A stretch of DNA of 53,033 nt from Zoogloeaceae bacterium (GTDB lineage Bacteria; Pseudomonadota; Gammaproteobacteria; Burkholderiales; Rhodocyclaceae): contig JAEUNY010000006.1 in assembly GCA_016791005.1 (NCBI GenBank), positions 1-53,033 on the forward strand. The letters run 5' to 3'. Shown in pieces: positions 31,173-42,441 of the stretch (within the stretch, counting starts at the first letter, position 1; each line of letters begins with the position of its first letter). Both the position numbers and the translations under genes were made by a program. A model generated the notes under the pieces. The model saw nothing but the letters and a program-made list of their open reading frames with translations. It made no database searches and was not told the origin of the DNA.

Positions 31173-31995
31173 CCGGTTCGCCACGCCCCGCGCAGTGACA
31201 CGCCACCTGGAAGACGGCCCGATCTTCGAGGCGAACAGCAGTGAGTTCCCGCCCCCAAAGGCAGCCGGAATCCAATGCGAGAAGGTTCGGCTCCACCTTT
31301 AGCCCCAGAGCCGACCAATGGCCGAAGATCACAGTATGGTCGGCACTGGACCGCCCTGGGACCTCAAACCAAGGCAGATACCCCTCCGGTGCAGTCGCCA
31401 CTTCACCCTTGGTGTCGAATTCCATTTCTCCGGCCGGTGAGCAGAAACGCATGCGGGTCATGGCGTTGATGATGACCCGCAACCGATCCCAGCCCGCGAG
31501 GTCGTCAGTCCAGGCCGTGGGCCGGCTTCCCCACATGTGACGGATGAAATCCTCGCCACCGGGGCCCTGAAGGGCCACCTCGGCCTCACGGGCCAGCGCC
31601 AAGGCCTTGTCCACCGGCCAGCCGGGCAGGAGGCCAGCGTGGACCATGACATGGTGCCCCTCGCCATGGCAAAGCGGACGCTGGCGAAGCCAGGCCAGCA
31701 AATCATCCCGATCCGGCGCATTGAGGATCGGATCCAGGGTGTCGTCCCGCCCCCGATAAGCCACCGCCCCCTCGGCCACCATCAGGAGGTAGAGATCATG
31801 ATTGCCCAGGACGGTCACCGCCCGATCCCCGAGATCCCTCACGTAGCGCAGGGTTTCGAGGGACTGGGCGCCACGATTGACCAAGTCCCCGGCCAGCCAG
31901 AGGCGGTCCCTTTCAGGATCGAAGCGAATGCGCTCCAACAAGGCCAGGAAGGGTTCGAAACAGCCCTGAATGTCGCCGACCGCGTAGGTGCTCAT
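31162..31995 (-). CDS. apaH: Symmetrical bis(5'-nucleosyl)-tetraphosphatase
   Basis: ApaH splits Ap4A to two ADP and also removes Np4 caps from RNA. From ATG 31995 it is 277 residues. The calcineurin-like metal site is complete: [13 protein letters not shown] (D and Q region), [36 protein letters not shown] and IFGHWSALG. The longer frame upstream is not supported. The start overlaps the stop of the preceding unknown gene by 4 bp, so it is the last gene of the rml-unknown-apaH run. Confidence 0.95.
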   Translation of the reverse strand: MSTYAVGDIQGCFEPFLALLERIRFDPERDRLWLAGDLVNRGAQSLETLRYVRDLGDRAVTVLGNHDLYLLMVAEGAVAYRGRDDTLDPILNAPDRDDLLAWLRQRPLCHGEGHHVMVHAGLLPGWPVDKALALAREAEVALQGPGGEDFIRHMWGSRPTAWTDDLAGWDRLRVIINAMTRMRFCSPAGEMEFDTKGEVATAPEGYLPWFEVPGRSSADHTVIFGHWSALGLKVEPNLLALDSGCLWGRELTAVRLEDRAVFQVACHCAGRGEPVPS

Positions 31996-32381
31996 TCGGA
32001 AGTGCTCGCCCCGGACATCCCGTTGGGAGCGGACCGCAATGCCCATTCCTGATACAGCGCCCGGCCGAATGCCTTCCAGCACGGCCCCCCGTGGGTGAGG
32101 AAGCCCTCCTCGGCGCTTTCCTCCATGACCCGCAGCATCATGACCGCAATGGCGAAAAACTCGCCCTTCGCACGCAGGGTCGAATCCGGACTTCTGAGCA
32201 GATCCTGAACGTGTGCCGCACCACCCACCAGGGCCTCCCGGGCCAGCGCACGCAGGGCGGCGGCGTCGGACCAGTCGAGGTTCAACGCCACACCGAGTTT
32301 GGCGATCTCATGCTCGAGGTCCTCGGCATCCCGAGCAAAAAACTCAACTCCAATCACAACGCCGCCCAATCCTCCAGACAC
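31992..32381 (-). CDS. Conserved-looking small protein of unknown function, between rmlD and apaH
   Basis: 129 residues, soluble, mostly helical: [75 protein letters not shown] and [20 protein letters not shown]. No transmembrane helix and no motif that I recognise. GTG 32381 overlaps the rmlD 3' end by 28 bp; TTG 32369 (directly after GGAGGA) and GTG 32357 are alternative starts. The stop overlaps apaH by 4 bp, so it is translationally coupled to ApaH and expressed with the rhamnose genes. The balanced composition and tight packing argue that it is a real gene. Function unknown. Confidence 0.7.
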   Translation of the reverse strand: MSGGLGGVVIGVEFFARDAEDLEHEIAKLGVALNLDWSDAAALRALAREALVGGAAHVQDLLRSPDSTLRAKGEFFAIAVMMLRVMEESAEEGFLTHGGPCWKAFGRALYQEWALRSAPNGMSGASTSE

Positions 32382-33250
32382 CGCGCCATGGCCACCTCCC
32401 AGGGCGGGAGCACCAAGCCATAGCGGGCGAACAGCCGTTCCCCCGCAAGCCGCGAGTTGGCCGGCCGAGGCGCAGGAAGAGGATAGTCCTGGGATTCAAT
32501 TGGGACAATGCGGGTGACCCTGAAGGTGAGGTCCGGACGCAAGCGCCGCGCCTCGGCAATCAAGGCCGTGGCAAAGCCGTGCCAAGTCGTGACACCACCA
32601 TTGGTGAGGTGGAGAATCTCGGAGCGGAATTGGCCAACCCTGCGCTCGTTCATCGCCTGGAGGACGAGAAGCGCCGTCGCATCGGCAATATTGCGCGCCC
32701 AGGTCGGCGCCCCAAATTGGTCGGCCACCACCCGCAATTCCTCCCGCTCCTGCGCTAGACGGAGCATCGTCCGAAGGAAGTTTTTCCCACGCGCGGCATA
32801 CACCCAACTTGTGCGCAGCGTCAGGGCGTCCGCCCCACTCTCGACCAATGCCACCTCACCAGCCAGCTTGCTCCGACCGTAGGCATTGATGGGATGGACT
32901 GCCGCCGTTTCAATCCGCGGCGCGTCGCCTTGACCGTCGAAGACGTAATCAGTGGAGTAATGAACCATGAGGGCGCCGTGCCGTTTCGCCGCGCGGGCCA
33001 GCACGCCCACCGCCTCGCCATTGACACGGGTCGCGAGGGACTCCTCATCCTCCGCTCGGTCCACGGCCGTGTAGGCAGCGGCATTCACAATCACGTCCGG
33101 CGCCACGTTATCGACAAGCGCAGACAGTGTGTCCGGCCGAGCGAGATCGCAGGCTGACCGATCCAGGGCCAGGACCTCACCCAAGGGCAGCAGACTTCTT
33201 CGCAGCTCCCACCCGACCTGACCAGAGGCCCCCGTAATCATGAGCTTCAC
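32354..33250 (-). CDS. rfbD: dTDP-4-dehydrorhamnose reductase
   Basis: RmlD reduces dTDP-4-dehydrorhamnose to dTDP-L-rhamnose, the last step of the pathway. From GTG 33250 it is 298 residues. The NAD(P)H motif is LMITGASGQVGWELRR. DLARPDTLSALVDNVAPDVI and NAAAYTAVDRAEDEESLA follow, and the SDR catalytic residues are in HYSTDYVFDGQG and NAYGRSKLAGE. The GTG overlaps the rfbC stop as GTGA. The longer upstream frame lies antisense to other coding sequence and is rejected. Confidence 0.95.
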   Translation of the reverse strand: MKLMITGASGQVGWELRRSLLPLGEVLALDRSACDLARPDTLSALVDNVAPDVIVNAAAYTAVDRAEDEESLATRVNGEAVGVLARAAKRHGALMVHYSTDYVFDGQGDAPRIETAAVHPINAYGRSKLAGEVALVESGADALTLRTSWVYAARGKNFLRTMLRLAQEREELRVVADQFGAPTWARNIADATALLVLQAMNERRVGQFRSEILHLTNGGVTTWHGFATALIAEARRLRPDLTFRVTRIVPIESQDYPLPAPRPANSRLAGERLFARYGLVLPPWEVAMARCLEDWAAL

Positions 33251-33795
33251 GGAAACACCTCGGCGTCGGCGAGCAGTCGCCCCCGGCGGTCCTTGTCGGA
33301 CAGCTGCGGCGTCAGGCCGTCCAGCGGCCAAGCGATCGCCAAGGCAGGATCGGACCACAAGACACAGCGCTCGTGCTGGGGCGCGTAATAATCGGTCGTC
33401 TTGTACAGGAAATCCGCAGAATCGCTAGTGACGACAAAGCCATGTCCGAAGCCCGGCGGCACCCAGAGCTGACGGTGGTTATCCTCGCTGAGATCGACAC
33501 CGAACCATCGGCCGAAGGTCGAACTCGACCGCCGGAGGTCCACCGCGACATCGAAGACGGCCCCCCGCACAACGCGAACCAATTTGCCCTGGGGATTTTC
33601 AATCTGGTAGTGCAGGCCCCGCAGCACGCCCCGCGACGATCGCGAGTGATTGTCCTGAACGAAGGGCAGGGCCACGGCGGTCGCTTGCCGAAACTCGGCC
33701 TCGTTCCAGCTCTCCATGAAAAATCCCCGGGCATCTCCGAATACCCTGGGCTCCAGAACCAGGAGGTCCGGCAAAGCGGTCGGGATGACCCGCAT
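33247..33795 (-). CDS. rfbC: dTDP-4-dehydrorhamnose 3,5-epimerase
   Basis: RmlC epimerises C3 and C5 of dTDP-4-keto-6-deoxyglucose. 182 residues of cupin fold: GDARGFFMESWNEAEF, FVQDNHSRSSRGVLRGLHYQ (catalytic His in GLHYQ), GKLVRVVRGAVFDVAVDLRR, WVPPGFGHGFVV and FLYKTTDYYAP (active-site Tyr). Complete. Start ATG 33795 shares its first base with the rfbA stop, and its stop overlaps the rfbD GTG. Confidence 0.96.
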   Translation of the reverse strand: MRVIPTALPDLLVLEPRVFGDARGFFMESWNEAEFRQATAVALPFVQDNHSRSSRGVLRGLHYQIENPQGKLVRVVRGAVFDVAVDLRRSSSTFGRWFGVDLSEDNHRQLWVPPGFGHGFVVTSDSADFLYKTTDYYAPQHERCVLWSDPALAIAWPLDGLTPQLSDKDRRGRLLADAEVFP

Positions 33796-34682
33796 CAGTA
33801 CACCTTTTCCGCCAGAATTCGCTTTAAGTACTGGCCATAACCGTTCTTGGCCAAGGGTTGAGCCAATTTCTCGAGAGCATCGTTGTCGATCCAGCCGGCA
33901 CGCCAGGCGATCTCCTCGGGGCAGGCAATTTTGAGGCCCTGGCGCTTTTCGATGGTCTGAATGAACTGTCCGGCTTCAAGCAGGCTTTCGTGGGTTCCCG
34001 TGTCCAGCCAGGCGTGACCACGCCCCATGACCTGGACGTCCAGCGCACCCCATGCAAGGTACTCACGATTGACATCAGTGATCTCGAGCTCCCCCCGGGG
34101 GCTCGGTTTGAGGGCACGCGCAACCTCGACGACTCGGTTGTCATAAAAATAGAGCCCGGTCACCGCATAGCGGCTCTTGGGGCGAGTTGGCTTTTCTTCC
34201 AGGCTCACAGCTCGGCCAGTGTCGTCGAACTCCACCACGCCATAGCGCTCCGGATCGTGCACTGGGTATGCAAACACGGTCGCCCCCTCAGTTTGGGCGG
34301 CCGCGGCGCGCAAATCCCCGGCGAGGTCGTGACCGTAGAAGAGGTTGTCGCCGAGGACGAGCGCACTCGGATGGCTACCGAGGAATTCAGCACCAATCAC
34401 AAACGCCTGGGCGAGGCCGTCCGGACTTGGCTGTACAGCATACGACAATGAAATTCCCCACTGATTCCCGTTCCCAAGGAGTCGCTCAAAGCGCGGCGTG
34501 TCGGCGGGCGTCGAGATGACGAGGATGTCGCGGATACCGGCCAGCATCAGGGTACTGAGTGGATAGTAGATCATCGGCTTGTCGTAAATCGGTAGCAGCT
34601 GCTTGGACACCGCCAAAGTCGCCGGATGCAGCCGGGTGCCCGATCCACCCGCGAGAATGATGCCCTTTCGAGTGATGGTCAT
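33795..34682 (-). CDS. rfbA: Glucose-1-phosphate thymidylyltransferase
   Basis: RmlA joins glucose-1-phosphate and dTTP to give dTDP-glucose, the committed step to dTDP-rhamnose. 295 residues. The nucleotide-binding loop is [20 protein letters not shown], followed by [20 protein letters not shown] and [13 protein letters not shown] (metal Asp). [19 protein letters not shown] and [20 protein letters not shown] are the usual later blocks. It runs 15 bp after rfbB and overlaps rfbC by one base. Confidence 0.97.
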   Translation of the reverse strand: MTITRKGIILAGGSGTRLHPATLAVSKQLLPIYDKPMIYYPLSTLMLAGIRDILVISTPADTPRFERLLGNGNQWGISLSYAVQPSPDGLAQAFVIGAEFLGSHPSALVLGDNLFYGHDLAGDLRAAAAQTEGATVFAYPVHDPERYGVVEFDDTGRAVSLEEKPTRPKSRYAVTGLYFYDNRVVEVARALKPSPRGELEITDVNREYLAWGALDVQVMGRGHAWLDTGTHESLLEAGQFIQTIEKRQGLKIACPEEIAWRAGWIDNDALEKLAQPLAKNGYGQYLKRILAEKVY

Positions 34683-34697
34683 GCGATGGTCCTCAAT

Positions 34698-35756
34698 TCA
34701 TCTTGCGGTGTAATTCACGACCACCCAATCCCGGTAGGCGCCACTTTGTACATTGGCCACCCACCCTGGATTCGCCAGATACCATTCCACGGTCTTGCGG
34801 ATGCCGGTCTCGAAGGTTTCGGCGGGGCGCCATCCCAATTCCCGCTCGATCTTCCGGGCGTCGATGGCATACCGCCGGTCGTGGCCAGGCCGATCTTTCA
34901 CGTAGGTGATGAGACGGGCATAGGGTCCGGCGGGATCTGGCCGCAGTTCATCGAGTAGGGTGCAGATCGTCTGGACGATCTCCACATTGGGCTTCTCGTT
35001 CCAACCCCCGACGTTATAGGTTTCACCCTCCCTTCCGCCGGCCAGCACGGCGCGAATCGCGGCACAGTGATCCCCAACATAGAGCCAGTCCCGCACATTG
35101 CGACCATCCCCATAGATCGGCAACGGACGACCGGCCAGGGCATTGACGATCATCAGGGGAATCAGCTTTTCCGGAAAATGGTAGGGCCCATAGTTATTCG
35201 AGCAATTCGTCGTCACCACCGGCAGACCGTAGGTGTGATGCCAGGCGCGCGCAAGGTGATCCGAGGAAGCCTTGCTTGCGGAATACGGGCTGTTGGGCTC
35301 ATAGGGATGGGTCTCCGCAAACGGGGGATCATTTGGCCCCAAGGATCCATACACCTCGTCCGTCGATACATGATGAAAGCGAAACGCCGCGCGGCCGGCG
35401 TCCTCGAGCTTCGACCAGTATGCCCGGGCCGCCTCCAGTAAGGCATAGGTCCCTTCAACGTTGGTTCGGATGAATTCCCCGGGGCCGTGAATCGAACGAT
35501 CCACATGGCTTTCCGCCGCGAAATGGATGATCGCCCTCGGCCGATATTCCGCCAACAACTGATCGAGCAACCCGCGATCGCAAATATCCCCCTGGACGAA
35601 CACATGCCGTTGGTCCTGCTTCAGGCTCGCCAAAGTCTCCAGGTTTCCGGCATACGTCAGCTTATCCAGATTCAATATCGGCTCGCCGACCGCCTCCAGC
35701 CAGTCAAGCACAAAATTTCCGCCGATAAACCCGGCGCCACCGGTCACCAGAATCAA
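34698..35756 (-). CDS. rfbB: dTDP-glucose 4,6-dehydratase
   Basis: RmlB oxidises and dehydrates dTDP-glucose to the 4-keto-6-deoxy sugar using bound NAD. I start it at TTG 35756, giving [20 protein letters not shown] and 352 residues, because family proteins begin (M)[11 protein letters not shown] and the upstream in-frame 30 residues have no such character; GGAG lies 11 bp upstream. Other motifs are [27 protein letters not shown] (Thr-Asp-Glu), [18 protein letters not shown] (Tyr-x3-Lys), [17 protein letters not shown] and RDWLYVGDH. First gene of rmlBACD. TTG initiation may keep its level low. Confidence 0.94.
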   Translation of the reverse strand: MILVTGGAGFIGGNFVLDWLEAVGEPILNLDKLTYAGNLETLASLKQDQRHVFVQGDICDRGLLDQLLAEYRPRAIIHFAAESHVDRSIHGPGEFIRTNVEGTYALLEAARAYWSKLEDAGRAAFRFHHVSTDEVYGSLGPNDPPFAETHPYEPNSPYSASKASSDHLARAWHHTYGLPVVTTNCSNNYGPYHFPEKLIPLMIVNALAGRPLPIYGDGRNVRDWLYVGDHCAAIRAVLAGGREGETYNVGGWNEKPNVEIVQTICTLLDELRPDPAGPYARLITYVKDRPGHDRRYAIDARKIERELGWRPAETFETGIRKTVEWYLANPGWVANVQSGAYRDWVVVNYTAR

Positions 35757-35902
35757 AGTCAGGCACTCCGCTTGCGAAAATTGAATGGTATCGCATTCAT
35801 TCTGACTCCCCGAAGGAGGCGACTCACGTTCTGCGCCATGCGCCACGGAAACGTGGAAGTGTCGTGCTATAAGCGTCCCACCGCTTTCTGATCGCCTTCG
35901 GC

Positions 35903-37333
35903 ATGCGTGTTTTCGCCATTTTCGTCGCCCTCATCCTTCCCTGGGTTTCCCAGGCGGCTCCAGCCTTGCCGGAGCCCATCAAGATCGCCTTGTTGAAGGC
36001 CGGGCTGCCGCCGGACTCGGTGGCAATCTGGGTTCAGCCCGTGGATGCGAGCCGTCCGAATTGGGTGTATCGGGCCGAGGAGCCGTTGAACCCAGCCTCG
36101 GTAATGAAACTCGTCACGGCGTGGACCGCATTGGATATTATCGGGCCGGCCTACACCTGGACTACCCGGGTCGCCAGCAGCGTCGCGCCCAGCGGTAATG
36201 GTCGACTGGAGGGCGATCTGTACCTCGTGGGCGGCGGCGACCCGGTACTGACCTACGACCGCCTGTCCCGCCTGTTGCGCCAGGTGCGCGGGCTGGGTAT
36301 TAAAGAGATCGTCGGCGATCTTGTGCTGGACGACAGTCTTTTTCCGCTGCCCCCCCACGACCCCTCTTCCTTCGATGGTCGTGGCGACCGGCCGTACAAC
36401 GCCGGTCCGTCAGCCTTGCTCCTAAATTTCAACGCGATTCGGCTGACCTTCGTCACCCGCCCAGGGGTCGACCAGCCATCGGTTGCCTTCGACCCCCCCC
36501 TCGAGGGCGTCACCCTGAAGAACGAAGTGCGGCAGGAGCGCGGGCCCTGCGGGGATTGGGACGACGACATCGCGGCGACCGTCGATCCGGGCGCCGCCGG
36601 CCAGGTCCAGCTTACCCTTCGCGGACGGTGGCGGACCGACTGCCAACGCAAGGAATGGCATCTCGCCCCCCTGCCGCCGACTCAATTTTCGCCGGCCCTG
36701 GTGGGCGCGCTGTGGGCAGAACTGGGCGGCCGGGTGACGGGCCGGATTCGCTTCGGCACGACCCCTGCCACCGCCGCTTTGCTGCTGGAGGAAAAATCGC
36801 CGCCTCTCGCGGACGTGATCCACGAAATGAACAAGTGGTCCAACAACGTCATCGCCCGGCAGATTTTCCTCACGCTGGGGCGCCACGTCGCACTGCCGGG
36901 CGAACCCGTCGCCGACGCGGCCCGCCGTGCGGTGCAAGCCAGTCTCGGCCAAGCCGGCATCGATACGGCTGGACTCGTGATCGACAATGGATCGGGCCTG
37001 TCCCGCAGCGCTCGCGTTCGGGCCACGACGATCGGCGAAATCCTTATCGCGGCCTGGAGGCGCCCCTTCATGCCGGAATTCATGGCGGCCCTGCCCATTG
37101 CCGGGGTCGATGGTACCGCCCGACGTCGCCTGAAGGGGGATCCCGCGGCCGGCTTCGCCCACCTGAAGACGGGCAGTCTGGATGGCGTGGTCACGGTCGC
37201 CGGCTATGTCCTGGACCGATTCGGTCGGCGCTATGCCGCAGTGATGTTTACTCAGCACCCCAACGCCGCCGCCAGCCGACCCGCCCAGGACGCTCTGATC
37301 GCCTGGATCTGGAGTGGTGGCGCCCAACCCTGA
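35903..37333 (+). CDS. dacB: D-alanyl-D-alanine carboxypeptidase/endopeptidase (PBP4 type)
   Basis: Periplasmic class C low-molecular-weight PBP that trims and opens peptidoglycan cross-links. 476 residues with a signal peptide ([18 protein letters not shown]). The active-site triad is complete: [12 protein letters not shown] (SxxK, Ser66 and Lys69), [12 protein letters not shown] (SxN) and [20 protein letters not shown] (KTG). Between SxxK and SxN lies the large insert typical of DacB ([37 protein letters not shown]). Start ATG 35903. Divergent from rfbB across about 145 bp and convergent with the histidine kinase. Confidence 0.95.
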   Translation: MRVFAIFVALILPWVSQAAPALPEPIKIALLKAGLPPDSVAIWVQPVDASRPNWVYRAEEPLNPASVMKLVTAWTALDIIGPAYTWTTRVASSVAPSGNGRLEGDLYLVGGGDPVLTYDRLSRLLRQVRGLGIKEIVGDLVLDDSLFPLPPHDPSSFDGRGDRPYNAGPSALLLNFNAIRLTFVTRPGVDQPSVAFDPPLEGVTLKNEVRQERGPCGDWDDDIAATVDPGAAGQVQLTLRGRWRTDCQRKEWHLAPLPPTQFSPALVGALWAELGGRVTGRIRFGTTPATAALLLEEKSPPLADVIHEMNKWSNNVIARQIFLTLGRHVALPGEPVADAARRAVQASLGQAGIDTAGLVIDNGSGLSRSARVRATTIGEILIAAWRRPFMPEFMAALPIAGVDGTARRRLKGDPAAGFAHLKTGSLDGVVTVAGYVLDRFGRRYAAVMFTQHPNAAASRPAQDALIAWIWSGGAQP

Positions 37334-37353
37334 CGGCAAAGCGCCCCTTCTGC

Positions 37354-38700
<1,347 letters not shown>

Positions 38701-38786
38701 AACCCTTTATCATAGTTGCTACCGGGCGGCGTCACATACGACAGTCAGCGGACAGGGAAAGCGCTGCATTTTCCCGGATCGTCGCT

Positions 38787-39500
38787 TCACCCGATGGGTG
38801 GATACACCATCGGCACCAGCCGGTCGACCTTGATTTCATCCAACCCGATCGTCGCCCCCAGGCCCCAGACCTCCACACCCGCCGCCAGCGCTTCCCGCAG
38901 CCTTCGACCGTAATGGGGGTCGATCGCGTCGGCGGGGCGGATCTCCCGCACATCCCCCCGCTGGGCGCAAAACACCAGGGCGGCCCGGGCGCCCTTGGCT
39001 ACCTCCCTTTGCAGAACCTCGAGGTGCCGCGCCCCCCGCGTCGTCACCGCGTCGGGGAACAGGGCAACGCCGGCGTCCACCGCGGCGGTCACGTTCTTGA
39101 CTTCCAGATAGCAGGGCGGCCGATCGCCGCCCTCGAGAAGAAAATCGATCCGGGTCCCGGGGCCAAGCGCCACCTCGGATCGAAGGCGGGGATAGCCCCG
39201 GAGGGAGGGAATCTGCCCGCTACCCAGCGCCTCGCGAACGAGGGCGTTGGTCCGCCCCGTGTGGATACCGACCTTGACGCCCGGCGCGGCCTCGACAAGT
39301 TCCCAGGTCCAGGGCAGCTTGCGCGTTGGGCGGGTGGCGGCGGACAACCAGACACGGCTTCCCGCCTCCTTGCAGCCCAGCATCGACCCCGTATTCGGGC
39401 AGTGGGCGGTAACGACCGATCCATCCGCCAGCGCAACGTCTGCGAGGAAACGCTGATAGCGGCGCAGCAGGCGCCCTTCCGTCAGGGGCGGCAGGCGCAC
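38787..39500 (-). CDS. sfsA: SfsA family DNA-binding/nuclease-like protein
   Basis: From GTG 39500 the protein is 237 residues, beginning RLPPLTEGRLLRRYQRFLAD as SfsA proteins do. An OB-like N-terminal part is followed by the conserved blocks VTAHCPNTGSMLGC, RKLPWTWELVEA, VGIHTGRTNALVREAL and SEVALGPGTRIDFLLEGGDR. CYLEVKNVTAAVDAGVALFP (the PD-(D/E)xK-like ExK) and FPDAVTTRGARHLEVLQREV follow. E. coli SfsA was named for sugar-fermentation stimulation; the real activity is not settled. The long N-terminal extension overlapping the upstream gene is rejected. It begins 8 bp after the DUF4870-like gene. Confidence 0.92.
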   Translation of the reverse strand: MRLPPLTEGRLLRRYQRFLADVALADGSVVTAHCPNTGSMLGCKEAGSRVWLSAATRPTRKLPWTWELVEAAPGVKVGIHTGRTNALVREALGSGQIPSLRGYPRLRSEVALGPGTRIDFLLEGGDRPPCYLEVKNVTAAVDAGVALFPDAVTTRGARHLEVLQREVAKGARAALVFCAQRGDVREIRPADAIDPHYGRRLREALAAGVEVWGLGATIGLDEIKVDRLVPMVYPPIG

Positions 39501-39508
39501 GGGCCCGA

Positions 39509-39937
39509 TCAGCCCGGCATGGGCATCGGGCGACGATCCTTGAGCAACAACCAACCCCGCACCACGCGGTAGATCACCCACAAGCCCGACCCCAGGACCA
39601 GCGCCAGGGCGAAGGGGATGCCCACCAGGGTAAACACCAGAACCAGGGCCACCACGATCCACAACGCGGCAAACCAGAAGGTCCGGATCTGCCAACGGAA
39701 ATGGCTTTCCAGCCAGGTTCCCCGCACCTGATCCCGATTGAGGTAGTTCAACACCACCGCAACGATGGAAGGCAGTCCGGACACGAAGCTTCCCACCACC
39801 GTGGCGGAGGTCAGGACACCCGACAGCACCGCGAAGGCGTGGAGACCGTAAATCACATGGGTCAGGACCACCTGACTGTCCCGCGGGGACGCGGACACCA
39901 GCTCCGCGTCGAGAACCTCAGATTCCAACATGCGCAT
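39509..39937 (-). CDS. DUF4870-like small integral membrane protein
   Basis: 142 residues. The N-terminal 20 are polar; three hydrophobic segments follow (about 25-50 VIYGLHAFAVLSGVL, 55-65, and 85-120 FWFAALWIVVALVLVFTLVG). HFRWQIRTFWF and VIYRVVRGWLLLKDRRPMP resemble the DUF4870/TIC20-like membrane family. Start ATG 39937 has AGAGGAGAGGAG just upstream. It sits between ubiD and sfsA, 24 bp after ubiD, so probably cotranscribed. No function known. Confidence 0.8.
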   Translation of the reverse strand: MRMLESEVLDAELVSASPRDSQVVLTHVIYGLHAFAVLSGVLTSATVVGSFVSGLPSIVAVVLNYLNRDQVRGTWLESHFRWQIRTFWFAALWIVVALVLVFTLVGIPFALALVLGSGLWVIYRVVRGWLLLKDRRPMPMPG

Positions 39938-39961
39938 GCTCCTCTCCTCTGTGCGCTGGGG

Positions 39962-41443
39962 TCATAGCCCCAGCTGATCCCATATTTGATCGATCCGGTG
40001 CCGCACCGTCGCCTCCATGACGATCGGCCGACCCCATTCGCGCGTGGTCTCTCCGGGCCACTTGTTGGTCGCATCGAGCCCCATCTTGGACCCCAGCCCG
40101 GCGACCGGGCTGGCAAAATCAAGGTAGTCGATAGGGGTATTGTCTACTAAAGTCGTATCGCGGATCGCATCCATCCGCGTCGTCATCGCCCAAATCACCT
40201 CCTTCCAGTCACGAATATCGATATCGTCGTCCACGACGATGATGGTCTTGGTGTACATGAACTGGCGCAGAAAGCTCCAGATGCCGAACATCACACGCTT
40301 GGCGTGACCAGGATACTGCTTGCGGATACTCACCACCGCCAGGCGGTAGGAGCAGCCCTCCGGCGGCAGATAGAAGTCTGCGATCTCTGGAAATTGCTTC
40401 TGCAAGATCGGCACGAAGACTTCATTCAGCGCCACCCCGAGCATCGCTGGTTCGTCCGGCGGCTTGCCGGTGTAGGTGGAGTGATACATCGGCTCCTTGC
40501 GGTGGGTCACCCGCTCGATGGTCAACACCGGGAATTCCGCCTGTTCATTGTAATAGCCGGTGTGGTCCCCGTAAGGCCCCTCCAGGGCGGTTTCCCCGGG
40601 ATGAATCACCCCCTCAAGGACGATCTCGGCCCTTGCCGGCACCTGCAGGTCCGACCCCAAGCACGCTGTCAGTTCGGTCCGCCCGCCCCGCAGCAGCCCG
40701 GCGAACTGATACTCCGACAGGGTGTCGGGAACCGGCGTCACCGCCCCCAGGATGGTGGCCGGATCGCAACCCAGCACCACCGCCACCGGAAACGGTTGAC
40801 CGGGATGGGCCTGCCCATGGTCACGGAAATCGAGGGCTCCGCCGCGATGGGCCAGCCAGCGCATGATGACCTTGTTGCGCCCGATGACCTGCTGCCGGTA
40901 GATGCCCAAATTCTGGCGCTTCTTGTGGGGCCCCCGGGTCACGACCAACCCCCAGGTGATAAGCGGCGCCACGTCCCCCGGCCAGCAATGCTGAATCGGC
41001 AAACGTGCCAAATCGACGTCGGCCCCTTCCCACACCACCTCATGGCAGGGCGCGGAACCCACCACCTTGGGCGCCATGGCGAAAATCTGCTTCACCAGCG
41101 GCAGCTTCTCCCACGCATCCTTCAGGCCCCGAGGGGGCTCTGGCTCCTTCAGGTAAGCCAGGACGCGGCCCACCTCTCGCAAGGCGCTGCGCCAGTCCTG
41201 ATCCGCCCCCATCCCAAAGGCCACCCGCTGCGGCGTGCCGAAGAGATTGGCGAGCACCGGCATGGACTGCGGCGCCCCCCGGGTGGTGGGGCGCTCGAAA
41301 AGCAAGGCCGGCCCCCCGGCCCGCAGCACCCGATCGGCGACTTCGGTCATCTCCAGATGGGTATCCACGGGCACCACGATCCGCTTGAGTTCCCCCCGCG
41401 CTTCGAGTTGAGCCACGAAATCCCGCAGATCGCTGTAGCGCAT
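39962..41443 (-). CDS. ubiD: 4-hydroxy-3-polyprenylbenzoate decarboxylase
   Basis: UbiD decarboxylates 3-polyprenyl-4-hydroxybenzoate in ubiquinone synthesis using prenylated FMN made by UbiX. 493 residues, the E. coli length. It starts [20 protein letters not shown], and key blocks are [74 protein letters not shown] (catalytic Glu region), [20 protein letters not shown] and [20 protein letters not shown]. Complete. No ubiX neighbour in the window. Confidence 0.96.
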   Translation of the reverse strand: MRYSDLRDFVAQLEARGELKRIVVPVDTHLEMTEVADRVLRAGGPALLFERPTTRGAPQSMPVLANLFGTPQRVAFGMGADQDWRSALREVGRVLAYLKEPEPPRGLKDAWEKLPLVKQIFAMAPKVVGSAPCHEVVWEGADVDLARLPIQHCWPGDVAPLITWGLVVTRGPHKKRQNLGIYRQQVIGRNKVIMRWLAHRGGALDFRDHGQAHPGQPFPVAVVLGCDPATILGAVTPVPDTLSEYQFAGLLRGGRTELTACLGSDLQVPARAEIVLEGVIHPGETALEGPYGDHTGYYNEQAEFPVLTIERVTHRKEPMYHSTYTGKPPDEPAMLGVALNEVFVPILQKQFPEIADFYLPPEGCSYRLAVVSIRKQYPGHAKRVMFGIWSFLRQFMYTKTIIVVDDDIDIRDWKEVIWAMTTRMDAIRDTTLVDNTPIDYLDFASPVAGLGSKMGLDATNKWPGETTREWGRPIVMEATVRHRIDQIWDQLGL

Positions 41444-41536
41444 CGAAAGATTCCTGGATGTTCGTTCGCGGCCAGGATTATCCCCGAATCCCTCGGCCCG
41501 CCACAGTCACCCCACCGATATTACCTACCCCCCGCA

Positions 41537-42184
41537 TCAGCCACGCAGCCGCTCGGGCGCCCCGAGCCAATACCCCTGCAAAAGATCGAATCCCAGATCC
41601 AGGCAGTGGCTCGCCCGCTGCGGACTATCCACCTTTTCCGCCAGCAGCTTAGCCGGGTAGTCCCGAAGACGAGCCACCAGCGCCTCCAGGGTGGCCGGGT
41701 CCAGCGCCAGCACGTCCACCTTGATCACGTCAGCCAGCGCCAACAACCGGTCGTCCCCCTCGGGAATCTCTGTGAGGTCATCCAGGGCGAGACGGAACCC
41801 ACGGGCCTTGAGATCGGCGCAGCGATGCACAATCCGATCGGAGACTTCCAGCGTTTCGAGGAGCTCGAGGACTACCCGCTCCCGGGGAAGCCGGGCCAGA
41901 GTCGGGCTCCATAAGCCCTCCTCGTCGAAGTTGATGAAGGCGGCACTACGCCCGAGGGCAGTGTCGGCGCCGATCTGGCGAAAAGTGCGTGAGATGACCT
42001 GGGACGACGCCCCGGCGGAATCCCGCACCTCGGCGTGACCTCCACCATCATGACGGAAAAGCAGTTCGTAAGCCACGCTGCGTCCCAACCGATCCACGAT
42101 CGGCTGACGGGCAACATCAAAGGCGGACTTGCGGACCAATGCATACTCCAATCGGCAGGGGACAACTCCCTGCAAGGAAGACAA
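41537..42184 (-). CDS. Degenerate EAL-domain protein lacking HDOD (YuxH/CdgJ N-half)
   Basis: 215 residues corresponding to the EAL half of HDOD-EAL (CdgJ/YuxH) proteins: ARQPIVDRLGRSVAYELLFR, AAFINFDEEGLW, RVVLELLETLEVSDRI, RLALDDLTEIPEGDDRLLAL, DVIKVDVLALDP, KLLAEKVDSPQRASHCL and DLLQGYWLGAPERLRG. The EAL triplet is ELL, the DDFGTG loop is missing and the usual AExV is AEKV, so c-di-GMP hydrolysis is unlikely. The reading frame ends where the C-terminal HDOD domain should begin, and only 93 bp separate it from ubiD, so it is a natural or deleted half-protein. Start uncertain: TTG 42184, or TTG 42151 giving MEYALVRKSAF. It may act as a binding or scaffold protein; that is inference. Confidence 0.8.
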   Translation of the reverse strand: MSSLQGVVPCRLEYALVRKSAFDVARQPIVDRLGRSVAYELLFRHDGGGHAEVRDSAGASSQVISRTFRQIGADTALGRSAAFINFDEEGLWSPTLARLPRERVVLELLETLEVSDRIVHRCADLKARGFRLALDDLTEIPEGDDRLLALADVIKVDVLALDPATLEALVARLRDYPAKLLAEKVDSPQRASHCLDLGFDLLQGYWLGAPERLRG

Positions 42185-42202
42185 GCATTAGCCGCGCCAG
42201 GT

Positions 42203-42250
42203 TCAATTCAAACTGTCCAAGAAATCCACTTTTCGCAGTTCATACAACAT
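42203..42250 (-). CDS. Possible 15-residue leader ORF upstream of the EAL gene
   Basis: On the minus strand, ATG 42250 opens MLYELRKVDFLDSLN and stops at 42203, 18 bp before the TTG start of the EAL gene. A perfect GGAGGT lies at 42267-42262, 11 bp before this ATG. An ATG followed directly by TAA (42257-42252) sits only 4 bp after the same Shine-Dalgarno sequence. Either could be a translated leader; neither is proven. Confidence 0.25.
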   Translation of the reverse strand: MLYELRKVDFLDSLN

Positions 42251-42441
42251 CTTACATTCTTACCTCCACGCGCCCGCTCTATTCCAAAGGTTATAAACCG
42301 GGCAGGCTGTAAAAAATTCAGACACCATAGCGTCCGAATCCCGACTTCGTGGCAACCCCGCCGATCACGAGACGCCCGCTTTTCATCACGGTCACGCGGT
42401 GGCACGATGGGGTCCTTCCGCCCACCCCATCCTCGCCACCC

